The notes under the pieces were generated by a model. It saw only the letters and a list, made by a program, of their open reading frames with translations, ran no database searches and had not been told where the DNA came from. Below, in pieces: positions 34,454 to 42,954 of a DNA stretch of 64,000 bases (the first letter of the stretch is position 1; each line of letters opens with the position of its first letter). Source of the DNA: Sphingomonas sp. AP4-R1 (GTDB lineage Bacteria; Pseudomonadota; Alphaproteobacteria; Sphingomonadales; Sphingomonadaceae). The DNA lies in assembly GCF_013113735.1 (NCBI RefSeq), contig NZ_CP053346.1, forward strand, positions 3,796,001-3,860,000. Direction: 5' to 3'. Both the position numbers and the translations under genes were made by a program.

Positions 34454-35671
34454 ATGGCGCGTAGCGGCCGACAAGCCTGCATCAAGGAACGCCGTTTGCC
34501 ATCTACCCATGCTCCCGTGATCTCTTCTGACCTTCTGTTGGCGGAGCGCGACATCCTCGCGCGCGTTGCCCGCGGTGGCCCGTTGGCCGAAGTGCTGACC
34601 GACATCGTCCTCCTCGCGGAGAGCCCGACAAACGGCCAGATGCTCGCATCCGTCTTGCTTGTGTCCGACGACGGCAGGTCCCTGCTCGAAGGCGCGGCGC
34701 CGAGCCTCCCCAAGGCGTACAACGCTGCCGTACATGGTATACCGATCGGCCATGGAATAGGCTCGTGCGGAACGGCGGCGGCGAGCGGCAAGCCGATCAT
34801 CGTCACCGATATCGCGGTGGATCCGCTCTGGGCGGACTATCGCGATCTCGCGCTCGGCTTCGACCTGCGGGCCTGCTGGTCTATGCCCATCGAAGCCGCA
34901 GATGGGCGCCTGCTCGGCACCTTCGCCAATTACTACCGGGAGCCACGGGAACCGACCGAGCGCGATCTCGAACTGATCAGCATGGCCGCCCGCACGACGG
35001 CCATCGCCGTTGAGCGTCACATCAACGACCTCGAGCGTGAACGCGCCGAGGAGCAGCGCATGCTGGTGGTCCGGGAACTCAACCACCGCGTGAAGAACGT
35101 CTTCGCGCTCGTCCAGTCGCTCCTTGCCATGAGCGCCCGCTCCGCCACGAGCGTCGAGGCCTACGCACAGGCCGTCCAGGGGCGGATGAGCGCGCTCAGC
35201 CGCGCGCATGAACTGGTGCAACCCGGGCTCTCTCTCGACGATCTCGCAGGACCGTGCGATGTCGCGTTGCGCGAGATCTTCGCGGATATCCTCGCCCCAT
35301 ATCTGCACGACGACATCACCGAAAAGGTGGTGCTCACGGGCGGCGACGAGCAGGTGTCGCCGCATGCCATAACTGGCCTTTCGCTCATCCTGCACGAACT
35401 TGCGACGAACGCGGCGAAGTACGGCGCGCTTAGCAAGCAGGACGGTCGACTCAGGGTGTCCTGGCAACTTGTAGACGATCTCGTCGAGATCGTCTGGTCG
35501 GAGCGCGGGGGACCGCGGCCGACGGTGCCGACGCAGACCGGGTTCGGATCGACCCTGATCAAGCGGACGGTGGAACGCCAATTTTTGGGAACCATAGACC
35601 GTGACTGGCGTCCAGAAGGGCTCGACGTGCGTCTCCGCCTTTCCGTGGGCCGGTTCACGAAGTCCCTTTGA
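34454..35671 (+). CDS. GAF-domain HWE-type sensor histidine kinase
   Basis: A 405-residue sensor kinase without membrane spans. A GAF domain fills about residues 30-185 ([20 protein letters not shown], then FDLRACWSMPIEAADGRLLG). The phospho-acceptor is H211 in VRELNHRVKN, and the ATPase part has the HWE signature with LILHELATNAAKYGAL as the N-box. HWE kinases are typical of alphaproteobacteria and often feed general-stress or light signalling. ATG at 34454 with GGGG six bases upstream; a GTG at 34451 is possible. It is followed after 59 bases by a LOV hybrid kinase on the same strand. Confidence 0.9.
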   Translation: MARSGRQACIKERRLPSTHAPVISSDLLLAERDILARVARGGPLAEVLTDIVLLAESPTNGQMLASVLLVSDDGRSLLEGAAPSLPKAYNAAVHGIPIGHGIGSCGTAAASGKPIIVTDIAVDPLWADYRDLALGFDLRACWSMPIEAADGRLLGTFANYYREPREPTERDLELISMAARTTAIAVERHINDLERERAEEQRMLVVRELNHRVKNVFALVQSLLAMSARSATSVEAYAQAVQGRMSALSRAHELVQPGLSLDDLAGPCDVALREIFADILAPYLHDDITEKVVLTGGDEQVSPHAITGLSLILHELATNAAKYGALSKQDGRLRVSWQLVDDLVEIVWSERGGPRPTVPTQTGFGSTLIKRTVERQFLGTIDRDWRPEGLDVRLRLSVGRFTKSL

Positions 35672-35730
35672 CATAGCCGAACGGCACGCCCGCCGATCGG
35701 GATCGCAACCACGCCAGAATGAAAGGAAGG

Positions 35731-37455
35731 ATGATGGCGAACGACAGGAACGCCACCGGCGTCCCTTCCGACGGTGAGATGGACACCCGGCACGATGACA
35801 TCCTCGGCGTCGGGGGCGGCAAGCATCACTGGAAGCAGAGCACGATCACGAACCCGTCGCTCGACGAGCGGGGAGGCATCTTCTTCGCCGCGATCGAGAT
35901 GACGCGGATGCCGATGATCCTGACCGACCCGAACAAGGACGACAATCCGATCGTCTTCGCCAACAACGCCTTCCTCGATCTCACCGGCTACGATCTCGAT
36001 GAGATCATTGGGCATAACTGCCGCTTTCTGCAGGGCGCGCAGACCGACCGCGGGACGGTGCGCGAGATGCGCGAGGCGATTGCCGCGAGGCAGGCGATCA
36101 GCCTGGAGATCCTGAATTACACGCGCGACGGCACCCCCTTCTGGAACGGTGTTTTCATCGGCCCCGTCTACGACGAGGGCGGCGAACTCCTCTTCTTCTT
36201 TGCAAGCCAGCTGGACGTCACCGCCCGCAAGGAAGCCGAGGCGACGCGCTTCCAGTCCCAGAAGATGGAGTCGATCGGCCAGCTGACTGCAGGGCTTGCG
36301 CACGACTTCAACAACCTGCTGCAGGTCATGAGCGGCAGCCTCGACATGATGGCTTCGCGTCGCGAGGACGAGAAGAGCTTCAGCCGCTACCATCTGGCCG
36401 CCACTCAGGCGGCCGAGCGCGGCACGAAGCTGACCGCGCAGTTGCTGTCGTTCGCGAGGCGCAGCAGACTCGAGCCTCGTCGCATCGAGCTGACCGGTCT
36501 CATCAGCAACGTCGCGGAGCTGCTGGATTCGACTGTCGGCGCCAGGGCCGAACTGCAGATGAACCTGAGGCGCAGGTTGCCCGAGGTCGAAGCTGATCCC
36601 AATCACCTCGAAATGGCGCTTATCAACGTCATCGTGAATGCGCGGGACGCGGTGGCGGCTGGCGGCGTGATCACGATTGCCACGGGTATGGAGGACGTCG
36701 ACGCCGATCACGCCGTGATCGGGCTCGCGGACGGACAGTACGTGGTGCTGACCGTCAGCGACGACGGTGCCGGCATGTCGCCCGAGACTCTGAAGCGGGC
36801 ATTCGAACCGTTCTTCACCACGAAGCAGAAGGGTGCAGGCACGGGGCTTGGATTGGCCACGGCTCATGGCTTCGCACTGCAGTCGCGCGGTGCTCTCACG
36901 ATCGACAGTACGGTGGGTCAGGGAACGGTGGTGAAGTTCTACTTTCCCGTGGCGATCGACGAGGACAGGACCTTGGCGCTCGAACCCGATCGCGACGGAT
37001 TCAAGCAGGAGGATGTCGACCGCGCCAGCACCAAGACCATCCTGGTGGTGGAAGATGAGCCCGTGATCGCGGATCTGGCGCAGACCGTCTTGGCCGAAGC
37101 GGGATATCATGTCCGTGTCGCACATGACTTCGAGCAGGGGCTGTCCGCATTCGAGGAACTGATGGCCGACGGCGGTGTCGCTCTTGTCTTCTCCGACGTC
37201 GTCATGCCCGGCACGCACAACGGACTGGCGCTCGCGCAAGAGGTCCGGAAGCGTGCGGCGGATGTGCCGGTCCTGCTGGCGACGGGCTACAACGACGAGA
37301 TGGCGTTACAGGGGCCTCAGCCCGAGGCCTTGGACGTGCTTGGCAAGCCCTACCGCCGCCAAGAACTTATCGCCAGAGTTCAGGCGGCCATTCGCCGCGG
37401 TGGGCGCGATCGGCAATCCCATCAGACGTCGGACTTCGGACACGCACAAGGTTAG
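35731..37455 (+). CDS. LOV-domain hybrid histidine kinase (blue-light sensor)
   Basis: A 574-residue soluble kinase. Residues about 45-150 are a PAS/LOV domain: the flavin-adduct cysteine is C97 in GHNCRFLQG, the canonical LOV motif, with NNAFLDLTGY before it and NYTRDGTPFWNGVFIGPV after. The HisKA-like phospho-acceptor is H191 in GLAHDFNNLL. The HATPase part includes NVIVNARDAV and GTGLGLATAHG. A C-terminal receiver domain has D489 in FSDVVMPG. So the light signal would be passed through an internal phosphorelay. The ribosome site AAGGAAGG touches the ATG at 35731, so the second ATG at 35734 is nearly equal; a distal ATG at 35719 is less likely. Confidence 0.95.
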   Translation: MMANDRNATGVPSDGEMDTRHDDILGVGGGKHHWKQSTITNPSLDERGGIFFAAIEMTRMPMILTDPNKDDNPIVFANNAFLDLTGYDLDEIIGHNCRFLQGAQTDRGTVREMREAIAARQAISLEILNYTRDGTPFWNGVFIGPVYDEGGELLFFFASQLDVTARKEAEATRFQSQKMESIGQLTAGLAHDFNNLLQVMSGSLDMMASRREDEKSFSRYHLAATQAAERGTKLTAQLLSFARRSRLEPRRIELTGLISNVAELLDSTVGARAELQMNLRRRLPEVEADPNHLEMALINVIVNARDAVAAGGVITIATGMEDVDADHAVIGLADGQYVVLTVSDDGAGMSPETLKRAFEPFFTTKQKGAGTGLGLATAHGFALQSRGALTIDSTVGQGTVVKFYFPVAIDEDRTLALEPDRDGFKQEDVDRASTKTILVVEDEPVIADLAQTVLAEAGYHVRVAHDFEQGLSAFEELMADGGVALVFSDVVMPGTHNGLALAQEVRKRAADVPVLLATGYNDEMALQGPQPEALDVLGKPYRRQELIARVQAAIRRGGRDRQSHQTSDFGHAQG

Positions 37456-37494
37456 CGACTTGAAGCGCTCTGCCGATCGGGGAGGATTCAGTTC

Positions 37495-37614
37495 CTAGCG
37501 CGTGCACACGATCTTAAGCGCTTCTTCGAATGCCACCGTGAAGATCAGCTCGCCTGCATCATCGACGATCTCGCAACGTCCGACGAGATTGAGTTCGCCA
37601 TCGGGTTCCGGCTA
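37495..37614 (-). pseudogene. C-terminal fragment resembling a DUF6894-type small protein
   Basis: The minus strand reads EPDGELNLVGRCEIVDDAGE, then LIFTVAFEEALKIVCTR and stop. The pattern (a SHRIEVADEAGE-like strand and final PFxDAVEI strand) fits the DUF6894 group of about 80 residues. A stop codon lies in frame just upstream, so only the last third is left. Confidence 0.45.
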
Positions 37615-37629
37615 GACTGCTGTGATCCA

Positions 37630-37927
37630 TTCACTGCGATGGTCGGCCGTCACTTTTTCCGACCAGTCGATGAAGCGCGAACCCGCGGCGCCAAATGCCG
37701 GCGCGCGGGATACATGATCGACAGCAGCCGGCACAGCTTGCGGGCCCTAAGGGAGTAACTCGACGAGCGCACCCGGCCAGATGATCCGCCATGCATGCGC
37801 CGGGTCCCTGTGCGAGGCCAAGGCCGAACAACGTCGCGGCAATGAAGGCCTCGGTATCGCTCACCATCACGCCGCTTTTCAGAGCGATCTCGCGCGCATC
37901 ATCGCCGTCGGGGAGCTGCCACGGCAT
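37630..37927 (-). pseudogene. C-terminal fragment of a LysR regulator, frameshifted
   Basis: The minus strand opens PWQLPDGDDAREIALKSGVM, then VSDTEAFIAATLFGLGLAQG, the effector-domain pocket of a LysR protein. After DHLAG a shift gives ALVELLP, then MYPARRHLAPRVRA, and another shift RFIDWSEKVTAD. These pieces in order form the normal C-terminus of a LysR regulator broken by at least two frameshifts. No helix-turn-helix part is present. Confidence 0.7.
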
Positions 37928-37974
37928 AGGTCGATGCCCTCGACCCGCGAGGTAATTGACCGCCCGGTGACCAG

Positions 37975-38085
37975 CCAGGTCAGCGACGGTTTATCTCGCG
38001 TACCTCCCGCTTTGACGAGATCCAGGACGCGACCCGCTTTCTCGAATCGAACGAGCAGATCGGCAAGACCGTCGTACTCGTCTGA
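37975..38085 (+). pseudogene. C-terminal fragment of a zinc-type alcohol dehydrogenase/quinone reductase
   Basis: The plus strand reads SRFDEIQDATRFLESNEQIG, then KTVVLV and stop at 38083-38085. This is the usual C-terminal helix and strand of medium-chain quinone reductases. Nothing recognisable precedes it. Confidence 0.6.
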
Positions 38086-38226
38086 CGAGCTGACACCATG
38101 GCGCCTGAATCCGTCCGCCTTGGAATCGAGCGCGCCGATTTCTGTCGTCGGCGGGCCGGAGACGGCACGGGTGTCGCGGGCAGTGCTGCGGCAACGGTGC
38201 TGGTGGTCAACATGATCTTGGTCCAG

Positions 38227-39312
38227 TCAGCTCATTTGGCCGCGAAGGAAGGCGATCAGCTTGGGATCGCTGCCGGTGCGCTCAAGGACGGGCAGGATGA
38301 TCCGCCATCCGTTATCGCTGTTGGTCAGGATGACTATTCCGTCACCGCTCGCGCGATCGATCGCGGCAAATGTGAAGGCGCCGGCATCCTTGCCGGTGTG
38401 GAGCATCGTCGTGCCCTCGGGAAAGCCGAGAAGCTGCCAACCCAGTCCGAAGCCGGTCCAGGGTGGACAAGTGTTCGCTTTCGTTCCGGCACACATCTCG
38501 GGTGTCAGATCGGCTTGCGATTTGCTGCGCTCCGCCGCGACAGACGCGACTAGGCCCCGGTCGTTGCGGGCATCAATGAGGAAGCGCGCATAATCACGCG
38601 CCGTCGCGTGAGCCAGATCGGCAGCGTTGTATCGCGTCACTCGCTCGAGGGACAGTGGCGTGCCTACGTCGTCATATGGCACGGCGATCGGCACCGTCGC
38701 GCCCTGCGCCGACACATAGCCCGAGGCGCGCATGTAGGCAGGAGCAAACAGCCGGCGGCCCGCAAGCGTCTCGAACGACTGCCCGGTTCGACGCTCAGCG
38801 TAGCGCGCGGCATATTGATAGCCCTCGCCCGAATAGCCGGTGGTCGTGCCTGGATCATGATCGAAGGCCAGTCCCTTCGCATCGCGCCAGTTCGGCAACC
38901 CGGTGCGATGGCTTAGCGCCATGCGAACCGTCAGCTTCATCCGCCGGGGATCGCGCGACAGATCAGGGTCGCTCCAGTAGCGATCCATCGGCTCATCGAG
39001 CGACAGATTGCCGGCCGACACCAGTCGCAGGATGACCTCTGCGGTTAGCGGCTTCGTCAGCGAGGCGAGATTATAGGGCGTGGAGACGGTCGCAGCGCGG
39101 TTCGGCCCCGCCATGCCCCAAGCCCCGGTCGAGACGATCCGTCCGTTGCGGATCACGGCGATCGACGCGCTCTCCACGCGCTGTTCACGCAGGGTCGTAG
39201 TCATATCCAGCGGCGCGCTGTTCATTCTGGCATCTGCCATAGAGGCGCAAGCCACCAGCGCGACCAAACCGCCGTAAACTGTCCGCTTTAATACGGCGAC
39301 TGTATTGCCCAT
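38227..39312 (-). CDS. serine hydrolase / class C beta-lactamase-related protein, exported
   Basis: A 361-residue penicillin-binding-protein-like hydrolase. The first 30 residues form a Sec signal (VYGGLVALVACASMADA). The catalytic pair is S84 and K87 in NLASLTKPLT. The second motif is YSGEGYQYA, close to the YxN box, and the third box is HTGKDAG in place of KTG. Such proteins are esterases, D-amino-acid peptidases or beta-lactamase-like enzymes. ATG at 39312 begins MGNTVAVLKR; a TTG two codons earlier is unlikely. It stands alone, divergent from sugE. Confidence 0.9.
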   Translation of the reverse strand: MGNTVAVLKRTVYGGLVALVACASMADARMNSAPLDMTTTLREQRVESASIAVIRNGRIVSTGAWGMAGPNRAATVSTPYNLASLTKPLTAEVILRLVSAGNLSLDEPMDRYWSDPDLSRDPRRMKLTVRMALSHRTGLPNWRDAKGLAFDHDPGTTTGYSGEGYQYAARYAERRTGQSFETLAGRRLFAPAYMRASGYVSAQGATVPIAVPYDDVGTPLSLERVTRYNAADLAHATARDYARFLIDARNDRGLVASVAAERSKSQADLTPEMCAGTKANTCPPWTGFGLGWQLLGFPEGTTMLHTGKDAGAFTFAAIDRASGDGIVILTNSDNGWRIILPVLERTGSDPKLIAFLRGQMS

Positions 39313-39600
39313 GTGCAACAGTTACCGGCATCGAAGTTTGGCCGCAACCTGGATCGTATTTCCCATTGATGTGACGGGCGCAAGAACCGGTATGAGATCC
39401 CCGAAATCACGTCGTTATCGGGACAGCTAGCGGCTTGGCGATCGGCAGCTATGCGCTCTGAGCTTCCTGATAGCTGCCGGACTGCTTTCGTCAATGACGC
39501 AGGCCGCCGATGGGGTGAGGTGGTGGTAAGCGGACGTTGACCAGCACGTTCGCAATTTTTAATGGGATCGGGCGGCGACCACGTTCCCGTGTCCCAAGCA
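39313..39600. other. intergenic region before the riboswitch
   Basis: No gene is seen. It includes a possible inverted repeat-family copy near 39524-39542 (on the minus strand GGTCAACGTCCGCTTACC). Confidence 0.4.
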
Positions 39601-39643
39601 GGACGGTCAAGACCGGGACGGCCCGGCAGCCTTGAGGAGGCTG
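39601..39643 (+). promoter_or_regulatory. candidate guanidine-II (mini-ykkC) riboswitch with a ribosome-site hairpin
   Basis: The hairpin CCGGG-ACGG-CCCGG (39613-39626) has the ACGR tetraloop that defines this riboswitch. Another ACGG occurs 15 bases upstream (39603-39606), as expected for the paired loop, though its stem is weak. Immediately downstream CAGCC-TTGAGGA-GGCTG (39627-39643) would hide the GAGGAGG ribosome site of the next gene, a guanidinium exporter. Ligand-dependent release of that site is the natural inference. Confidence 0.72.
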
Positions 39644-39645
39644 CT

Positions 39646-39963
39646 GTGGCGTGGATTCTATTGACGATTGCTGGACTCCTGGAAGTCGTATGGGCCACTG
39701 CTTTGAAGCAGTCGGAGGGATTCACCCGCCCACTGCCCTCCGCGATCATGGTGGTGACGCTTATCGGGAGCTTCGCGCTTCTCGCCGCCGCGATGCGCAC
39801 GCTGCCGCTCGGGACTGCTTACACCGTGTGGACGGGAATCGGCGCGGTGGGGGCCTTTGTTGTTGGCTTCTCCGTCATGGGCGAGCCGATCAACTTACCG
39901 AGGTTGCTGGCGGCGTTGCTCATCCTCTCGGGCATCATCTTGATGAAGTTTACGAGCCATTGA
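39646..39963 (+). CDS. sugE: SMR family guanidinium exporter (SugE/Gdx)
   Basis: A 105-residue small multidrug-resistance protein with four membrane helices. The essential glutamate is E13 in LLTIAGLLEVVWATALK. The segment GTAYTVWTGIGAVGAFVVGF fits the SugE/Gdx subgroup, which exchanges guanidinium for protons. The start is the GTG at 39646 (VAWILLTI), five bases after GAGGAGG; in-frame sequence upstream is the leader. The preceding leader has a guanidine-II-like riboswitch hairpin, which supports this function. Confidence 0.93.
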   Translation: MAWILLTIAGLLEVVWATALKQSEGFTRPLPSAIMVVTLIGSFALLAAAMRTLPLGTAYTVWTGIGAVGAFVVGFSVMGEPINLPRLLAALLILSGIILMKFTSH

Positions 39964-40245
39964 ACAACGACACCGGAAACGTCCGCAATTGGGCTTAAGC
40001 TGCCTATCATCAGGATTGAAGGCCAGTCGAGACTGCGATGCCGTCACAGGGAGACGAATCTCCCACTGATCCATCGCCAACAAACCGTTCATGCGCGATC
40101 CTTCTATGGACCGGAATAGGATTGGTTGCTAACAGTCCGTAATGACGATGTCGATGGAGTTCGAGTCAGTATGCGGTCCAGGGAAAACTGAGATGCGGCT
40201 CCGCCGAAATGCATGAATTATCGTGGTCTATGCTTGGGGGGTAAT

Positions 40246-41118
40246 ATGCGGCTTGGATTGATCGGAATATTCGCTGCTCCGGTTGCCGCGCTGGCGGCGA
40301 CGCCTTCACATGCGACCTACTGGAATGTCTTCAATGTCGAGGGCGAGCGGACCACCAGCACTGCCTTAGCGACATACGACACGGCGACGGATATGTTCAC
40401 CGATACGAACCGCACTGGAACTTACGCCACCACCGGTGGCGGCCAGTTTTCCCTCAACATCGTCGACAGCGGATCGGATGGTTCGACCTATTGGAATCTG
40501 TTCAACGTAGAAGGCGAGCGCACGACGCAGACCGCCTTTGCAACCTATGCGTCGCTCGCCGACATGGCGACCGATACCAATCGCACCGGGACCTATGCCA
40601 CCACTGGCGGCGGTCAATTCTCCTTGAACATCGTGGGCTCAGGGACCGACGGCACGACCTATTGGAACCTGTTCAACGTCGAGGGCGAACGGACCACGAG
40701 CACTGCCCTTGCGACCTACGCTACCGCTGTGGACATGTTCACCGACGCAAACCGCACTGGAACCTACGCCACCACCGGCGGCGGCCAGTTTTCCCTTAAC
40801 ATCGTAGACAGCGGATCGGATGGCTCGATCTACTGGAACCTGTTCAACGTGGAAGGCGAGCGCACGACGCAAACCGCCTTCGCAACCTACGCGTCGCTCG
40901 CCGACATGGCAACCGATAGCAATCGCACCGGGACTTATGCCGCCACCGGCGGCGGCCAGTTCTCTCTCAACATCGTCGGCAGCGGCTCCGATAGCTTTCC
41001 TTCTGTGACGCTGCCGTCGGCCGTGCCCGAACCAGCAACCTGGATAATGATGGCTTTGGGCTTTGGAATCATCGGGCGCTCCGCCCGCCGCGGCCGTGCG
41101 AAAATGCTGGCAGAATAG
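40246..41118 (+). CDS. exported PEPxxWA-CTERM protein with four tandem 57-residue repeats
   Basis: A 290-residue secreted protein with a signal peptide (LGLIGIFAAPVAALAATPSHA) and a C-terminal sorting signal VPEPATWIMMALGFGI ending in basic residues. Between them are four repeats of exactly 171 bases, starting at 40318, 40489, 40660 and 40831. Each has YWNLFNVEGERTT, a variable middle, NRTGTY and GGGQFSLNIV. Repeats 1 and 3 share TSTALATY and DMFTD; repeats 2 and 4 share TQTAFATYASLADMATD, so the array is ABAB. The ATG at 40246 follows GGGGGG; an upstream ATG at 40213 is less likely. The gene family is not recognised; a surface or extracellular matrix role is inferred from the sorting signal. 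Confidence 0.88.
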   Translation: MRLGLIGIFAAPVAALAATPSHATYWNVFNVEGERTTSTALATYDTATDMFTDTNRTGTYATTGGGQFSLNIVDSGSDGSTYWNLFNVEGERTTQTAFATYASLADMATDTNRTGTYATTGGGQFSLNIVGSGTDGTTYWNLFNVEGERTTSTALATYATAVDMFTDANRTGTYATTGGGQFSLNIVDSGSDGSIYWNLFNVEGERTTQTAFATYASLADMATDSNRTGTYAATGGGQFSLNIVGSGSDSFPSVTLPSAVPEPATWIMMALGFGIIGRSARRGRAKMLAE

Positions 41119-41172
41119 AGCGAGAAACCAGACCCCAGACTTTTGCTTGTCACCGCGAACGCTGCCCAATAA

Positions 41173-42132
41173 TCAGCCTCGCCGCTGCCGACGCAAAGCC
41201 TGCGGGGGATGCCCATAGATACGCAGGCACGCACGGCGCATTCGTTCGAGATCGCCGAAACCGACATGGAGTGCGATCTGGTCGAGCGCCTCACTTGAAT
41301 TTTCTATACGCGGAATCGCGGCCTCGCAGCGGAGCCTTTCGACCGCACGGGCGGGCGTCTCTCCGGTTTCGGCGACAAACTGCCGGGCGAACTGGCGCGG
41401 GCTGATGCAGGCCACCTCGGCAAGCCGTTCGACCGAGAGCCGTTCGCGAAGATGCGCCCGGGCATAAGCGAGCGCCTCGCGAATGCGACCGGGGCGTGGC
41501 TCCAGATCGAGCAAGGTCGAGAATTGCGACTGTCCGCCGCTGCGTCGATGATAGACGACGAGATCGCGGGCGATGATCTTGGATGTCTCGGTGCCGCAAT
41601 CCTCTTCGATCATCGCGAGTGCGAGATCGATTCCGGCCGTGATCCCGGCCGAGGTCCAGACCTCGTCTTCGCGGATGAAGATGCGATCCGCATCAACCTT
41701 CAGCGAAGGATAGCGCCGTTGCAGTTCCCCCGCGTAACGCCAGTGCGTCGTTGCGCGGTGACCATGGAGCAGGCCAGCCTCCGCCAACAGGAATGCGCCC
41801 GTGCAGATACTGGCGATGCGCCGGGCGCGCGGGGCTGCTGCGCGGAGAAAGGCGACCGTGTCTGGTTGGCTTTCGAGCGCGTCGATCGTCGAGGCCCCGA
41901 CGACGATGAGTGTGTCGATATGGCCGCTCTCATCCGGGCGGACAGTATCTATCGCAACGCCTGAGGAGCCCCGCACGAGGCCGTCCGAGGTCGAGACGAT
42001 CCGGATCTCATAGGGGCCGGCGTGAAAGTCGACCGCCAGATTGAACGCGCAGAGTGGACCGCCAAGATCGAGCAATTCGAAGCCCGGGAAAACGACGAAC
42101 CAGATGACACGCAGGGCGACCGCTTCGATCAT
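41173..42132 (-). CDS. GlxA family AraC-type transcriptional regulator
   Basis: A 319-residue regulator with an N-terminal DJ-1/PfpI fold (VVFPGFELLDLGGPLCAFNL, nucleophile elbow SICTGAFLLAEAG) and a C-terminal AraC double helix-turn-helix (ISPRQFARQFVAETGETP and the second helix IALHVGFGDLERMRRACLR). ATG at 42132. It is divergent from the hydrolase cluster starting at 42250. A direct repeat, CATGGCAG, overlaps its start codon and recurs 13 bases on, a plausible autoregulatory site. Relative of the regulator at 6109. Confidence 0.93.
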   Translation of the reverse strand: MIEAVALRVIWFVVFPGFELLDLGGPLCAFNLAVDFHAGPYEIRIVSTSDGLVRGSSGVAIDTVRPDESGHIDTLIVVGASTIDALESQPDTVAFLRAAAPRARRIASICTGAFLLAEAGLLHGHRATTHWRYAGELQRRYPSLKVDADRIFIREDEVWTSAGITAGIDLALAMIEEDCGTETSKIIARDLVVYHRRSGGQSQFSTLLDLEPRPGRIREALAYARAHLRERLSVERLAEVACISPRQFARQFVAETGETPARAVERLRCEAAIPRIENSSEALDQIALHVGFGDLERMRRACLRIYGHPPQALRRQRRG

Positions 42133-42150
42133 GGCAGTTTCTCATGGCAG
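42130..42150. promoter_or_regulatory. direct repeat between divergent GlxA regulator and hydrolase operon
   Basis: CATGGCAG at 42130-42137 and again at 42143-42150. AraC-type regulators often bind direct repeats; the first copy covers the regulator's start codon. No binding evidence. Confidence 0.4.
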
Positions 42151-42165
42151 AATATGCGTTTTCTA

Positions 42166-42179
42166 TGTCATTTCTGACA
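42166..42179. promoter_or_regulatory. inverted repeat upstream of the hydrolase operon
   Basis: TGTCA-TTTC-TGACA, a perfect five-base dyad about 70 bases before the ATG at 42250. It may serve as an operator. Confidence 0.35.
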
Positions 42180-42249
42180 GAAGGGACAGCGCTTAAATCG
42201 GCACCACCGAAAGCGAGCGGACTTTCGCTCATTCCGTGGGAGCAAGACG

Positions 42250-42930
42250 ATGGCGAAAATTTCCAACATCATTCTGGTTCATGGCGCTTGGGCCGATGGC
42301 TCAAGCTGGGTGAAAGTCCTGCCGCTGCTGGCGGCGCAAGGTATGACCGTGACGGCGGTTCAGCTTCCTCTCACGGCCTTCGACGCCGACGTCGCTGCGG
42401 TCCGCCGCGCGATTGCTCTGGCGGAAGGCGAGGTCGTCCTGGTCGGGCACAGCTATGCCGGCGCGGTGATCGGTGAGGCGGGCAATGATCCGAAGGTCGC
42501 CCGCATGGTCTATATCGACGCCTTCGCGCCCGATGCCGGCGAGTCCGCGGGTTCGCTGTTCGCCCAGTTCGAGACGGCGCCGCTCGCAGCCGAACTACGA
42601 CCCGATGCCGAAGGCTTCCTGAAGCTGAGCCACGATGGTGCCTTCAATCTGTTCGCGCAGGATCTCGACGAGCGTGAGAAAGCTGCAGTCTACGCGACGC
42701 AGGGGCCCATCAACGGTGCTGCGCTCGGTGGTACACTGACTGCAGCAGCGTGGCGCGATCGGCCGGTCTTTTACATGATTGGCGATCAGGATCACGCGAT
42801 CCCGCCCGTCGAGCAGGCGCGCATGGCAACGCGGATGAACGCGACCGTCATGCACGTCGATAGCAGCCATGTTCCGATGCTGTCGCAGCCGCAGGCGGTT
42901 GCCGACTTCATCCTGAGTGCTGCCGCCTGA
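42250..42930 (+). CDS. alpha/beta hydrolase
   Basis: A 226-residue alpha/beta hydrolase. ILVHGAWADGSSWVKVLPLL is the oxyanion-hole region, the nucleophile is S68 in GHSYAG, and the late histidine is in HVDSSHVPMLSQP. It is cytosolic (no signal), unlike its relative at 7576, with which it shares the HGAWADGSSW signature. First gene of a three-gene run with 24 bases to the next start; GlxA regulator divergent. The substrate is unknown. Confidence 0.91.
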   Translation: MAKISNIILVHGAWADGSSWVKVLPLLAAQGMTVTAVQLPLTAFDADVAAVRRAIALAEGEVVLVGHSYAGAVIGEAGNDPKVARMVYIDAFAPDAGESAGSLFAQFETAPLAAELRPDAEGFLKLSHDGAFNLFAQDLDEREKAAVYATQGPINGAALGGTLTAAAWRDRPVFYMIGDQDHAIPPVEQARMATRMNATVMHVDSSHVPMLSQPQAVADFILSAAA

Positions 42931-42954
42931 TCCGATATCCCGAGGAGACGCGCC

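Larger units (their letters stand above)
37456..38226. other. patch of decayed gene fragments
   Basis: The 770 bases between the LOV kinase and the serine hydrolase contain no intact gene, only the three fragments listed separately. The remaining 38086-38226 holds nothing I can assign. Confidence 0.65.

Noticed and set aside
34307..37239. Minus-strand frames of 455 and 692 codons opposite the two kinase genes
   Set aside because: The plus-strand kinases have clear catalytic motifs; the reverse frames are low-complexity shadows.
39603..39606. First ACGG as a full riboswitch hairpin
   Set aside because: Flanking bases form only about two pairs, so I report one firm hairpin and a possible second loop.
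40318..41000. Regular 171-base repeats as a possible CRISPR or satellite array
   Set aside because: The repeats lie in frame inside one gene with signal peptide and sorting signal, without spacer structure.
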